From Tamlana sp. 2_MG-2023 (lineage in GTDB: Bacteria > Bacteroidota > Bacteroidia > Flavobacteriales > Flavobacteriaceae), in the NCBI RefSeq assembly GCF_030548465.1, contig NZ_JAUOSF010000008.1:164485-228484 (forward strand): DNA of 64,000 bases, read 5' to 3'. This document shows positions 1 to 8,307 of this stretch, in pieces; the first letter of the stretch is position 1; each line of letters starts with the position of its first letter. The notes below the pieces were generated by a model. The model did not search any database. It saw only the letters and a list, made by a program, of their open reading frames with translations, and was not told the origin of the DNA. The translations under genes and the position numbers were made by a program.

Positions 1-1
1 A

Positions 2-778
2 CTACCTTCTCAAAGTGATAAACGCATAATTATTGATGACAGTGATTTTGCGCAAATGTTAGCCTCTTGGGAAAAAACATGGCAACGCCCTCCAACTAAA
101 GAAGAATTTAATGGCATTTTAAAATCTTACGTTCAAGATCAAGTAGTGTATCGTGAAGCGCTTAATCAAGATTTAGATAAAAATAACGCTATGGTTAAAC
201 GGTCGTTAATTATGCAAATGGACATGCTAGCGGAGAGTCAAGGCAATGCCGAAGGCACTAGCCAAGAAGCACTTGAAGCTTATTACGAATTACGAAAAGA
301 CAAGTACTTAAAACCTGCCGAATTCTCCTTTTATCAGATATATTTCAGCACCGATAAACATGGTAACAATACTGAAAAAATAGCTACAAATGCGCTAAAC
401 ACTATAAAAAACAAACAATTAACAACCGAAAATGTTTCCGAATTTGGGGACCCTATCATGCTTGAGCACGATTATAAAGACTATAATAGTACACAAATCA
501 ATAAAGTTTTTGGTGAAGGTTTTAGTAAAACACTTGAAAATTTAGATGCCAATACATGGAGTGGCCCTATAACTTCTACTTATGGTAAACACCTCATTTA
601 CTTAAGTAGTAAACAAGCTCCTACAGCCTTACCTCTTGAAGCTGTTAAAGATGAATTGCTTCGTGATTTACAATACGAAGAACGCAACGCCACTAAAGAA
701 CAATTTTTCACAGAGCTCATGCAAGAGTATGATGTTATTTATGAAGGTGAAATCAAATCGTTTTTAGATGCACAGTAA
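2..778 (+). CDS. Parvulin-type peptidyl-prolyl isomerase, 5' partial
   Basis: The reading frame is open to the first base of the window, so the Met at 56 is probably internal and the true start lies upstream. The visible 258 residues have the helical, charged N-terminal part of a SurA/PpiD-like chaperone (VYREALNQDLDKNN) and then a rotamase-like section (about residues 115-215) with AEFSFYQIYFST and SGPITSTYGKHLIYL, the latter typical of the PpiC fold. Family members assist folding of exported proteins. The stop overlaps the start of the next gene by 11 bases, so the two are translationally coupled. Signal peptide or membrane anchor cannot be judged because the N-terminus is missing. The family call is fairly secure; the client is unknown. 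Confidence 0.75.
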   Translation, partial: LPSQSDKRIIIDDSDFAQMLASWEKTWQRPPTKEEFNGILKSYVQDQVVYREALNQDLDKNNAMVKRSLIMQMDMLAESQGNAEGTSQEALEAYYELRKDKYLKPAEFSFYQIYFSTDKHGNNTEKIATNALNTIKNKQLTTENVSEFGDPIMLEHDYKDYNSTQINKVFGEGFSKTLENLDANTWSGPITSTYGKHLIYLSSKQAPTALPLEAVKDELLRDLQYEERNATKEQFFTELMQEYDVIYEGEIKSFLDAQ

Positions 779-2930
779 AATATTAAAAACGTGGTGGCTT
801 GTTTGTAGCCTAATATGTCTGCTTCATGTTACCCCAATGCACGCCGATATTTCCTTTCCTGCCCGATTAGAAATCACAGAAGAAACCCCTGGTGTTTACA
901 AAGTTTTTTTTGTACTTCCTGTAGTTAACGGTAAAGTACAAAAAGCCCAACCCATTTTTCCCGAGGGTTTTACGCTATTGTCCAAACCAACGATTGATGG
1001 CGACAACAGTACTAAACGTATGCAATGGCGGGCAAAATATGACGCTACTGATTTATCTGGATTAAAATTTGGAATAGATGGATTACTAGGCAGTCAAACC
1101 GATATTTTCTTTATGTTAAGCCAGCTAAATGGCCGTGTTATCAACACAAAATTAAGTCCGTCACAGGCCTTTTTCATCATTCCTGATTCCCCAACATTTA
1201 CAATCTTGGCCAGAACTAATATTTATAAAGGACTTCAGTTTATTTTAGCATACCTTCCGTTGTATTTCATAAGTATCTTCCTAATTTTATACATGAAGAA
1301 AGCGACGTACAAGCGCTACTTATCTATAGCTATAATTTCAGCCTTCTTTGGTCTGTGGTTAGGTTATAATGAGCTTATTTTAATGCCGACTCACATATTA
1401 TCAAACCTTGGTTTAGCGATTGCTGCAATATTGGCACTTCGCTATTTTTATAAACCCAACGTTGCCTTAAACAAGGTAAGTTCTACGCTTTCAACAGCTT
1501 TAATTGGTTTAGGTTTGGGTGCTTGTTTTGCTCCTCAACTTGACATATTAGGCTTATCAAATCAACAAACTTTTAGTGGTATCATTTTAGGTGGAATAGG
1601 ATTGGCTTTAGGCGTGCTGCTTGTGTTTTTATTTTCAAAAGAAGCCGTTTATTTGGTTAATCTCATTTCCAAAGGCAAAAAACAATGGACAACTGAAAAA
1701 TTTTTAAGCTATAGCATCGGAATTTTAGCTTTTGGCCTATTAATTTACGAATGCAGCTTGTATGGGGTAGCGCCATCAATGTTGCCTCAAATCCCCCTAG
1801 CTATTATTACGTTCTGTATTATCTCTGGTATCATTCTAAATACTTTAGAAGGCGCTCAAATTAAAAATATTTTATTGCTGATTTTACCGTTATTAGCTGG
1901 ATTAATATTAGGACTTTGGGGCTGGTCACTACCTTATTTACTAATAATTATTCTGAGCTGTGTCCTATATTTAACCTTGTATTATTATCAACCTACGTTT
2001 TTTAATACCATGACAACACGCCTAGTTTTAGTTTTAGGCAGTTTGGCTTCTGGGCTATACCTGGCCAATTATGCTTCAGACCACTTATCTTATGCTACAA
2101 GTCAGGCCACAGGCTTTTATGTTATCCTATTGCTCATCTTTATTTTCTCGTGGCGCATGTCAGGCATGAAATCAAATTCAAAAAAAATAGCTTTAAAACC
2201 TATTTTTCTAATTGGTTTAGGTTTCCTTGTTTTAGTGCTTTGGGGGCAACACTATATTAATCCGGAATGGCAGCAATTACAAACCAATTTAGCTATGGGA
2301 AAACTGTCTATTCCCCTACTCTCCCTTTGTCTCCTTGTTTTCGGGTTTATATTCTGGCCACGTTACAAAAAGGTGCATAAAGCCATGAATATATCACGTA
2401 AAAAACCCATTGTTAGCCTATGTTTCTTAGGTATGGCCTTACTCTGTCTGCCGCTTACCGTAAAAGCATCAAATCCATGGTACAACATAGAATCACCAAA
2501 AACTGAAGATATAAAGCAAATCATGCAAGCTGTTTTATCGAACACCTATAAAGCTTTTAATATTGAAGATGAAGCTGAGTTGTTCGAGACCCTTTCGGAG
2601 TCTTTAGATGAAAATTTAATAGATAATGTATATTTAGATAGCCGTCGCCGATTGAATGTAGGGCTGAAAGAAGGTTCTGAAGTCCATATAGAAACAGTTA
2701 CCGTTGAAGATATTGGAGAAGCACTACCAAGGGATACTGGCGAACATATTTTTGAATATCCAACGGAATGGATTGTAACAGCTAGAGTAAAACACCTACA
2801 ACATATTCATTACCGCCAAAACAAATACATTGGCACCGTTGCACTCACTATTGAAGATGACGGTTGGAAAATTTATAACATCACCTTAACTTCGGAAGAC
2901 CGAACCATAATTGCTGCCAAAAATAAATGA
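768..2930 (+). CDS. Large polytopic membrane protein with N- and C-terminal soluble domains
   Basis: This 720-residue protein begins with a signal-like segment (residues 1-26) and a soluble domain (about 27-145). Some 14 hydrophobic segments follow from 150 to 565, and then a C-terminal soluble domain (about 570-720) beginning SNPWYNIESP. Its place directly after a prolyl isomerase and near DUF3604 genes recalls clusters in which the membrane gene is annotated HupE/UreJ. However, the HupE motif of the G-x-DH-LLF kind is not visible here, so I do not assign nickel transport. It overlaps the preceding gene by 11 bases and the following ABC ATPase by 4, which indicates one transcript. It could be a fused transporter or a permease for the nearby ABC system. 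Function is unknown. Confidence 0.6.
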   Translation: MHSKILKTWWLVCSLICLLHVTPMHADISFPARLEITEETPGVYKVFFVLPVVNGKVQKAQPIFPEGFTLLSKPTIDGDNSTKRMQWRAKYDATDLSGLKFGIDGLLGSQTDIFFMLSQLNGRVINTKLSPSQAFFIIPDSPTFTILARTNIYKGLQFILAYLPLYFISIFLILYMKKATYKRYLSIAIISAFFGLWLGYNELILMPTHILSNLGLAIAAILALRYFYKPNVALNKVSSTLSTALIGLGLGACFAPQLDILGLSNQQTFSGIILGGIGLALGVLLVFLFSKEAVYLVNLISKGKKQWTTEKFLSYSIGILAFGLLIYECSLYGVAPSMLPQIPLAIITFCIISGIILNTLEGAQIKNILLLILPLLAGLILGLWGWSLPYLLIIILSCVLYLTLYYYQPTFFNTMTTRLVLVLGSLASGLYLANYASDHLSYATSQATGFYVILLLIFIFSWRMSGMKSNSKKIALKPIFLIGLGFLVLVLWGQHYINPEWQQLQTNLAMGKLSIPLLSLCLLVFGFIFWPRYKKVHKAMNISRKKPIVSLCFLGMALLCLPLTVKASNPWYNIESPKTEDIKQIMQAVLSNTYKAFNIEDEAELFETLSESLDENLIDNVYLDSRRRLNVGLKEGSEVHIETVTVEDIGEALPRDTGEHIFEYPTEWIVTARVKHLQHIHYRQNKYIGTVALTIEDDGWKIYNITLTSEDRTIIAAKNK

Positions 2931-3583
2931 TACATTGTAAAGACATAAGCTTTAAATATCCTAAAAGCGATTTCATTTTTCAATTAGCTGATTTAAACTT
3001 TGAATCTAGTCAGCAAACCGCTGTTATCGGCCCGAGTGGTTGCGGGAAAACGACTTTTATTCATCTTCTTTCAGGTATTTTATTGCCCGAATCAGGAAGT
3101 ATTTCTATAGATAATGTCATTATAAATCAGTATAAAAATAACGAACGTCGTGATTTTAGAATTGCCACAATCGGACTCATCTTTCAGGAATTTGAATTGT
3201 TAGAGTATTTAAGTGTTTTAGATAATATTTTGTTGCCCTACCGCATCAATTCAATATTACAATTAGACGAAACCGTAAAACAACGTGCTAAAGACTTAGC
3301 CGATCGCGTTGGTCTTTCCAATAAACTTAATCGTTACCCCAAACAATTATCACAGGGTGAACGCCAACGTGTGGCCGTTTGTCGTGCTTTAATCACACAG
3401 CCTAAAGTCTTATTATGCGATGAACCTACTGCAAATTTAGACCCTGAAAATCGAGATAATATTATTAACATCTTAACGCAGTACTGTAAAGTGCAAAAAA
3501 CAACTTTGATCGTTGTGACTCACGATCATGATATTTTAAATAAGTTTGAGCAGGTTGTTAACTTAAAATCTTTAATTTCATAA
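2927..3583 (+). CDS. ABC transporter ATP-binding protein (LolD/MacB type)
   Basis: A 218-residue ABC ATPase of the size usual for LolD/MacB partners. Walker A is GPSGCGKT near residue 35, the signature is LSQGERQRVAV, Walker B is VLLCDEPTANLD, and the H-loop is VVTHDHD. It hydrolyses ATP to drive an FtsX-like permease, which is almost certainly the gene at 4213, now separated by an inserted channel-like gene. The start overlaps the upstream membrane protein by ATGA. The last 30 or so codons recur as a degraded copy at 4133-4216, directly in front of the permease start. This shows that ATPase and permease were once adjacent and overlapping. The substrate is uncertain; the ZnuA-like lipoprotein downstream suggests a metal. 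Confidence 0.88.
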   Translation: MIHCKDISFKYPKSDFIFQLADLNFESSQQTAVIGPSGCGKTTFIHLLSGILLPESGSISIDNVIINQYKNNERRDFRIATIGLIFQEFELLEYLSVLDNILLPYRINSILQLDETVKQRAKDLADRVGLSNKLNRYPKQLSQGERQRVAVCRALITQPKVLLCDEPTANLDPENRDNIINILTQYCKVQKTTLIVVTHDHDILNKFEQVVNLKSLIS

Positions 3584-3644
3584 GCTAGCAATTCATTTGT
3601 ATTGAATTGGTAAAATACCATCAGACAGATATTATTGTTGCTAT
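3497..3644 (+). repeat. Direct repeat copy A: ATPase 3' end plus decayed permease start
   Basis: Copy A covers the last codons of the ATPase gene and about 60 bases beyond its stop. It aligns with 4133-4289. The strongest blocks are a 21-base identity beginning CAGGTTGTTAAC at 3551 (4184 in copy B), AAAATACCAT, and TTATTGTTGCTAT. The part after the stop is a decayed version of the first codons of the permease gene, carrying an in-frame TAG. The two copies flank the channel-like gene. Confidence 0.75.
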
Positions 3645-3680
3645 ATGATTTTCACAACACAATGAAAAAAAAATATATTT

Positions 3681-4109
3681 ATGATATTTTCATTATTAAT
3701 AGGCACCATTATTATAGTAATTTCCGTAATCGTTCAAGCCATGGGTAATGTTTACTGGCTTAAACAAATTAAAAAAAAACAAGAACATTACGCTTCTAAG
3801 GTTGCACTAACCTTATTAGTGATTTCTTTTTTGTTCTTCACTTTTTTACATTTTATCCAATCCCTGTTTTGGGCTGTTACCTACATGCTAATTCCAGAAA
3901 CTAAGGAGGTATTCATCAGTTTTTCTGAAGCCTGGTATTTTTCAATGGTTACTTTCACATCGTTAGGATATGGCGATTATACTTTAACACCTAAATGGCA
4001 ATTTTTATCTGGGGTAGAAGCCATTAATGGTATTATGTTAATTGGTTGGTCTACAGCCATGATGTTTTCTCTAATACAACAAATATTTAAGAATTTATAT
4101 TCAAAATAA
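3681..4109 (+). CDS. Two-helix potassium-channel-like protein
   Basis: A 142-residue protein with an N-terminal hydrophobic helix (about 1-22), a second helix (about 43-70), a pore-like stretch and a C-terminal helix (about 113-132). The selectivity-filter signature is SMVTFTSLGYGDYTL around residues 90-105, with the GYGD tetrad of K+ channels. There is no RCK or cyclic-nucleotide domain, so it would be a bare pore of the Ion_trans_2 family acting in the inner membrane. It sits between the ATPase and permease genes and is flanked by the duplicated junction, so it looks like a late arrival in this operon. The start at 3681 is the first Met that keeps the whole first helix. Confidence 0.75.
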   Translation: MIFSLLIGTIIIVISVIVQAMGNVYWLKQIKKKQEHYASKVALTLLVISFLFFTFLHFIQSLFWAVTYMLIPETKEVFISFSEAWYFSMVTFTSLGYGDYTLTPKWQFLSGVEAINGIMLIGWSTAMMFSLIQQIFKNLYSK

Positions 4110-4120
4110 TGGGAGCTAAA

Positions 4121-4216
4121 ATGATGATATTAAAAACCTTAATTATTGCTACTCAAGATTTCAATATTTTAACTAAGTACAAACAGGTTGTTAACTTAAA
4201 ATCTCTAATTTCATGA
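4121..4216 (+). pseudogene. Duplicated C-terminus of the ABC ATPase (31-codon ORF)
   Basis: An ATG at 4121, preceded by GGGAG at 4111-4115, opens a 31-codon frame ending at TGA 4214-4216. Its product ends QVVNLKSLIS, identical to the last ten residues of the ATPase encoded at 2927, with related residues before that (KTLIIATQDFNIL against KTTLIVVTHDHDIL). It overlaps the permease start as ATGA. It is a remnant of the original ATPase/permease junction. With its own purine-rich site it may now act as a leader peptide that couples translation into the permease. Confidence 0.7.
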
Positions 4217-4289
4217 GTCAACAATTCTACTTGGCTTGGGCCTATTTAAAATACCATTGGTTAAAAACTTTGGTGCTTATTGTTGCTAT
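4133..4289 (+). repeat. Direct repeat copy B: ATPase tail plus intact permease start
   Basis: Copy B is the counterpart of 3497-3644. It contains the remnant ATPase tail, the ATGA overlap and the intact first 25 or so codons of the permease gene. About 490 bases holding the channel gene separate the two copies. Confidence 0.75.
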
Positions 4290-5391
4290 TAGCTTGGTGC
4301 TTTTTATTCCATTAGGGCTAAACACCTTGTCAAAAAAAGGCTCTAAAAACATGATGGCGCGCGCCGAAAATACGCCGCTTTTAGTTGGAGCAAAAGGCAG
4401 CGACACCGAACTTAATTTAAGCGCTTTATATTTTAAAAAATCACACCTAGACCCTATTCCGCATCATATTGTTTCAGAATTAGTAAATACCAAACTTGGT
4501 GCTGTTATTCCCTTACATTTAAAATATCAGGTTAAAAACCAACCTATCGTTGGAACCTCTTCAGAGTATTTTAAATTCCGAAAAACCAGTTTTCAATCTG
4601 GTCGTCCCATGGCCATGTTGGGAGAATGTGTTTTAGGAAGTGAAGCCGCAAAAATTCTTCAAATTAATTTAGGCGAGTCAGTAATTTCATCGCCAGCAAG
4701 TACTTTCGACATTGCAGGAAGTTACCCTTTAAAAATGACCGTTGTTGGTATTCTCAACCCTACTGGAACACCAGATGATAATGCCGTATTTACCGACATA
4801 AAAACAACCTGGGTTATTTCAGGATTGGCACACGGCCATGAAAATCTTAACGAAAAAACAGCCGACAGTTTGGTGCTTTCAAAAAGTAAAACAGAAGTCG
4901 TTGCAAGCCCAGCCATTTTATCGTACACCGAAATTACTCCAGAGAATATAGACAGTTTTCATTTTCACGGCAACCCTGAAGAATTTCCATTACAAGCACT
5001 TATCATAAATCCAACGGACAAAAAAGGCAGTTTAATGCTTCGCGGAAGATTCGAAAATCGAACAGATAACCTACACATCGTTGTCCCAAAAATTACCATG
5101 AAAGCACTTTTAGATACCGTTCTGTCAGTAAAAGACTTGATTATGCTTGCTGCGATTAGTATTGGAATCGCGACACTAATCATTCTTACCTTGGTATTTA
5201 GCTTATCGCTACAGTTACGAAAAGGCGAAATTAATACCATGAACCGTATTGGAGGTGCTTCAAACGCCATCCAACTTGTGCTCAGTTTAGAAATCATTAT
5301 AACCATAGGAATCGGCATTTTACTAGCTGCTCTATTAGTCTTGACACTAAACCTATACGGCCCTTATCTCATCGAAAAATTCATTCTTTAA
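4213..5391 (+). CDS. FtsX/MacB-like ABC transporter permease
   Basis: A 392-residue inner-membrane permease with one N-terminal helix (about 16-38), a long periplasmic domain (about 40-300), and two helices near the C-terminus (about 305-335 and 355-385). It lacks the full four-helix MacB layout, or the third C-terminal helix is short. The motif GEINTMNRIGG before the last helix is typical of the FtsX domain. It would pair with the ATPase at 2927. Its start is embedded in a degraded copy of the ATPase tail (ATGA overlap). FtsX-like permease plus ATPase next to a zinc-binding protein recalls the Vibrio Zrg zinc uptake arrangement, but this comparison is inference. The next gene follows after 12 bases. 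Confidence 0.8.
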   Translation: MSQQFYLAWAYLKYHWLKTLVLIVAISLVLFIPLGLNTLSKKGSKNMMARAENTPLLVGAKGSDTELNLSALYFKKSHLDPIPHHIVSELVNTKLGAVIPLHLKYQVKNQPIVGTSSEYFKFRKTSFQSGRPMAMLGECVLGSEAAKILQINLGESVISSPASTFDIAGSYPLKMTVVGILNPTGTPDDNAVFTDIKTTWVISGLAHGHENLNEKTADSLVLSKSKTEVVASPAILSYTEITPENIDSFHFHGNPEEFPLQALIINPTDKKGSLMLRGRFENRTDNLHIVVPKITMKALLDTVLSVKDLIMLAAISIGIATLIILTLVFSLSLQLRKGEINTMNRIGGASNAIQLVLSLEIIITIGIGILLAALLVLTLNLYGPYLIEKFIL

Positions 5392-5403
5392 ATCTTATAT
5401 TTT

Positions 5404-6336
5404 ATGAAACATATTCTTTTAAGTTCACTTTTATGCCTAGTCCTTTTTACCAGTTGTAAAAACGATAAAAAACAATCTGAAACTGCGGATATAGAAAGTA
5501 ATACACCTGAAAAACCTGTTGTTTATGTTACCAATTATCCATTATACTATTTCACAAACCGTATTGCTGGTAAAACCATTGATTTGCATTTCCCGGCATC
5601 TCAAAAAACGTTTCCAGATTATTGGAAACCTGTAGCCGATAGCATTGCAGCCATGCAAAATGCCGATCTTATTATTATTAACGGTGCTTCCTACGAAAAA
5701 TGGCTAATGAATGTATCAATACCTGAAGACAAAATCATCAATACCTCGGAAAGCTTTCAAGATAAATTATTAGCATCAGGACATGTTTTTACACACAGTC
5801 ATGGTGGTGAAGGCGCACACGAACATCCAGAAATGGCATCCTACACCTGGCAAGATTTAAGCTTAGCAATTAAACAGGCAGAAGCGATAAAAAATGCTTT
5901 AATGACGCAATCTGAAAAAGATAAAACAACTTTTGAATCTAATTTTGAAAACTTAAAAGCAGAGTTAGAACAGTTGCACCAAGTATTCCTTTCTACAGTT
6001 GCCAGCCAACCCGATTTAGAAATTGCCTTTTCTCATCCTGTATATCAATATTTTGAAGCTGCCTATAAAATTAAAGGTACGAGCTTACATTGGGAACCCT
6101 CAGATAACATTGCTGGCGATAAATTACATGAGATTGAGGCGCTTCAAAAGCAAAAAGACATTAAGTCCATAATTTGGGAAAACACGCCTTTAGAAGCATC
6201 TCTTTCAAATTTAAAAAACATAGGAATACAAAGTATCGTAATCCCTCCAGGAGGCGGAAAACCAGTTCAAGGTGATTTTATTTCGCAACAAAAAAGCAAT
6301 TTAGAAGCTTTAAAATCGGTTTACATAACCCCTTGA
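5404..6336 (+). CDS. ZnuA-like zinc-binding lipoprotein
   Basis: A 310-residue lipoprotein (lipobox FTSC near residue 17) of the TroA/ZnuA cluster 9 solute-binding family. It shows VVYVTNYPLYYFTNRIAG at the start of the fold, INGASYEKWL, and a His-rich loop HVFTHSHGGEGAHEHPE (about 126-142) that in ZnuA binds or gathers Zn2+. Further conserved points are AFSHPVYQYF and IIWENTP. In Bacteroidota it would be anchored in a membrane facing the periplasm. No canonical ZnuB or ZnuC lies beside it; the only ABC partners in the operon are the ATPase at 2927 and the FtsX-like permease. The metal assignment rests on family and the His loop; the coupling to that permease is inferred. Confidence 0.82.
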   Translation: MKHILLSSLLCLVLFTSCKNDKKQSETADIESNTPEKPVVYVTNYPLYYFTNRIAGKTIDLHFPASQKTFPDYWKPVADSIAAMQNADLIIINGASYEKWLMNVSIPEDKIINTSESFQDKLLASGHVFTHSHGGEGAHEHPEMASYTWQDLSLAIKQAEAIKNALMTQSEKDKTTFESNFENLKAELEQLHQVFLSTVASQPDLEIAFSHPVYQYFEAAYKIKGTSLHWEPSDNIAGDKLHEIEALQKQKDIKSIIWENTPLEASLSNLKNIGIQSIVIPPGGGKPVQGDFISQQKSNLEALKSVYITP

Positions 6337-6363
6337 TTGTTAGCAAAATTAAAGCTACCTTTA
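6333..6363 (+). promoter_or_regulatory. Possible Bacteroidota promoter before DUF3604 gene
   Basis: TTG at 6333-6335, a 20-base spacer and TACCTTTA at 6356-6363 resemble the TTG-N19/20-TAnnTTTG promoter, with one mismatch in the second element. It lies 30 bases before the start at 6393. Confidence 0.35.
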
Positions 6364-6392
6364 ACAAGCCCTTAACAATTGATTGATCCGTT

Positions 6393-8255
6393 ATGAAGAA
6401 AATTACTTTAGTACTAAGTATTTCCTTAGCCCTCTTTTCTTGTAAAGAAGATAAAAAGCATGTTAGGGATTCAGAAACAACAGAAAAAAAAGAAATCGTT
6501 TCAGCCTCAGGAGACACTATTCCCTTTTTTAAAAACAAAGAAGCTTTTTTTGGTGAAACCCACGTACACACCTCATATTCTTTAGATGCTTATTTGGGCG
6601 GAACACGTTTAAAACCCACTGATGCTTATCGGTTTGCTAAAGGAGAAACCGTTGACGTTAATGGCAACAAAATCACAATTAGTAAACCTCTAGATTTCTG
6701 TGCGGTTACAGACCATGCTGAATATATTGGTGAAATGTATGCCAACTACACGGAAGCCTCCGAGGGCCACGACCACCCTAAATTGATAGAACTTCGTAGT
6801 TTGACTAGTTTCAAAGAACAAGAGAAGTGGTTTTTTAAATATGTGGTAAATAATAACAGGTCGAGTACACCCCAACGCACTGATTTTTTCCCTGGTGAAG
6901 AAGCTGTAAAAAATGGTTGGCAGGTGATGATTGATGCCGTAAACGAACATTACACCCCAGGAACTTTTACAACCATTGCTGGTTTTGAATGGACTGCGGC
7001 TCCTAATGGCGGAAACTTACACCGTAATATACTGTTTAGAGATATGAACCTTCCAGATCTACCAGTAGGTACGGTAGATATCAATCGCGAAGAAGCTTTA
7101 TGGAAATGGATGGCTGGTTTAGAAGAACAAGGTATGCATGTTTTTGCTATTCCTCATAATTCTAATGCGAGTAAGGGTATGATGTTCAACCCGAATGATT
7201 CCGATGGCAACCCTATTGATGAGGAGTATGTAAAAACTAGAAATTATTACGAGCCTTTAATTGAAATGATGCAAATTAAAGGTAACTCTGAAGTTCATGC
7301 TAAGTTCTGGACCAACGATGAGTTTGCTGATTTTGAAAATGCCAACTCCATGCAAAATTATAGTGGCAGAAAAGCCATGAAAGAAAATTTTGTACGCTAC
7401 GGTTTAATTAAAGGCTTAGATTATGAAAACAAATTAGGCACCAACCCCTATAAATATGGTATTGTTGGAGGAACAGATAGTCATAACGGAACCCCTTCAA
7501 ATGTTACTGAGTCTAATTTTGAATATGGAAGTCACGGTGCTGCTGATGGTAGCATAGAAATAAGAAGAACCAGTGAAGTTGGTGGTTGGATTAAGGGCAA
7601 AGACCTAAATCCTGGTGCTTTAACAGGAGTTTGGGCTAGTCAAAACACAAGAGAAGACATTTGGGATGCCATGCGCAACAAAGAAACCTTTGCTACAAGT
7701 GGAACCCGTTTAAAAGTGAGATTCTTTGGTGGTTTCGATTTAGATGAAACACTAAATGATTATGATGCTTTAGTGGCCGATGGTTATAATTCTGGAATTC
7801 CAATGGGGCAAACTTTAAAAAACACCCAAGGAAAAGCACCCGAGTTTTCAGTATTTGCCATGAAAGATCCCGATGGCGCCAATCTTGACCGTATTCAAAT
7901 CATCAAGGGTTGGATTGAAAACAGCGAGACCAAAGAAGAAATATATAATGTAGCTTGGTCTGATGAAAGAAAACTAGATGCCAATGGAAAACTACCTGAA
8001 GTTGGAAACACCGTAGATCTAACTACTGCTACATATACAAATTCTATTGGCAGCACACAGCTTATGGGTTTTTGGAAAGATCCTAGTTTTAATCCAGAAA
8101 TTAATGCCATTTATTATGTACGAGTTATTGAAATACCAACACCACGTTGGTCTACCTATGACGCCGTGAGGGCCAATTTGCCTTTGTTAGATAATGTGGC
8201 TGCAACCGTTCAGGAACGCGGCTGGACATCACCGATTTGGTACACACCGAAGTAA
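6393..8255 (+). CDS. DUF3604 lipoprotein, PHP-like metal-dependent hydrolase family
   Basis: A 620-residue lipoprotein (ALFSC near residue 16) matching the DUF3604 family, which is related to PHP phosphoesterases. Candidate metal ligands are the HVHTSYS motif after FGET, TDHAEYIGE, and GGTDSHNG about two thirds along. The C-terminal part contains DPDGANLDRIQI and ends in RGWTSPIWYTPK. The reaction of the family is not established to my knowledge. The partner gene at 9774 is a paralogue with the same landmarks, and a FadL-like barrel lies between them. Location is expected in the periplasm or at the cell surface. The linkage with a zinc-binding protein fits a metal-dependent enzyme but does not prove it. 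Confidence 0.8.
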   Translation: MKKITLVLSISLALFSCKEDKKHVRDSETTEKKEIVSASGDTIPFFKNKEAFFGETHVHTSYSLDAYLGGTRLKPTDAYRFAKGETVDVNGNKITISKPLDFCAVTDHAEYIGEMYANYTEASEGHDHPKLIELRSLTSFKEQEKWFFKYVVNNNRSSTPQRTDFFPGEEAVKNGWQVMIDAVNEHYTPGTFTTIAGFEWTAAPNGGNLHRNILFRDMNLPDLPVGTVDINREEALWKWMAGLEEQGMHVFAIPHNSNASKGMMFNPNDSDGNPIDEEYVKTRNYYEPLIEMMQIKGNSEVHAKFWTNDEFADFENANSMQNYSGRKAMKENFVRYGLIKGLDYENKLGTNPYKYGIVGGTDSHNGTPSNVTESNFEYGSHGAADGSIEIRRTSEVGGWIKGKDLNPGALTGVWASQNTREDIWDAMRNKETFATSGTRLKVRFFGGFDLDETLNDYDALVADGYNSGIPMGQTLKNTQGKAPEFSVFAMKDPDGANLDRIQIIKGWIENSETKEEIYNVAWSDERKLDANGKLPEVGNTVDLTTATYTNSIGSTQLMGFWKDPSFNPEINAIYYVRVIEIPTPRWSTYDAVRANLPLLDNVAATVQERGWTSPIWYTPK

Positions 8256-8307
8256 TAACACCCGCAAAAGTGTTACTTAAATTTAGTAAACAAAACACCT
8301 ATATACC

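Noticed and set aside
56..58. Met codon at 56 as the start of the first gene
   Set aside because: The frame is open to base 2 with protein-like sequence before it, and the domain would lack its N-terminus. The gene is treated as 5' partial.
768..2930. Firm HupE/UreJ nickel transporter call
   Set aside because: The gene context suggests it, but the characteristic G-x-DH motif is not visible and the protein is far longer. It is kept as unknown.
4965..5318. 117-codon minus-strand ORF inside the permease gene
   Set aside because: It is a shadow of the plus-strand permease frame, with serine-rich antisense composition and no homology that I can see.
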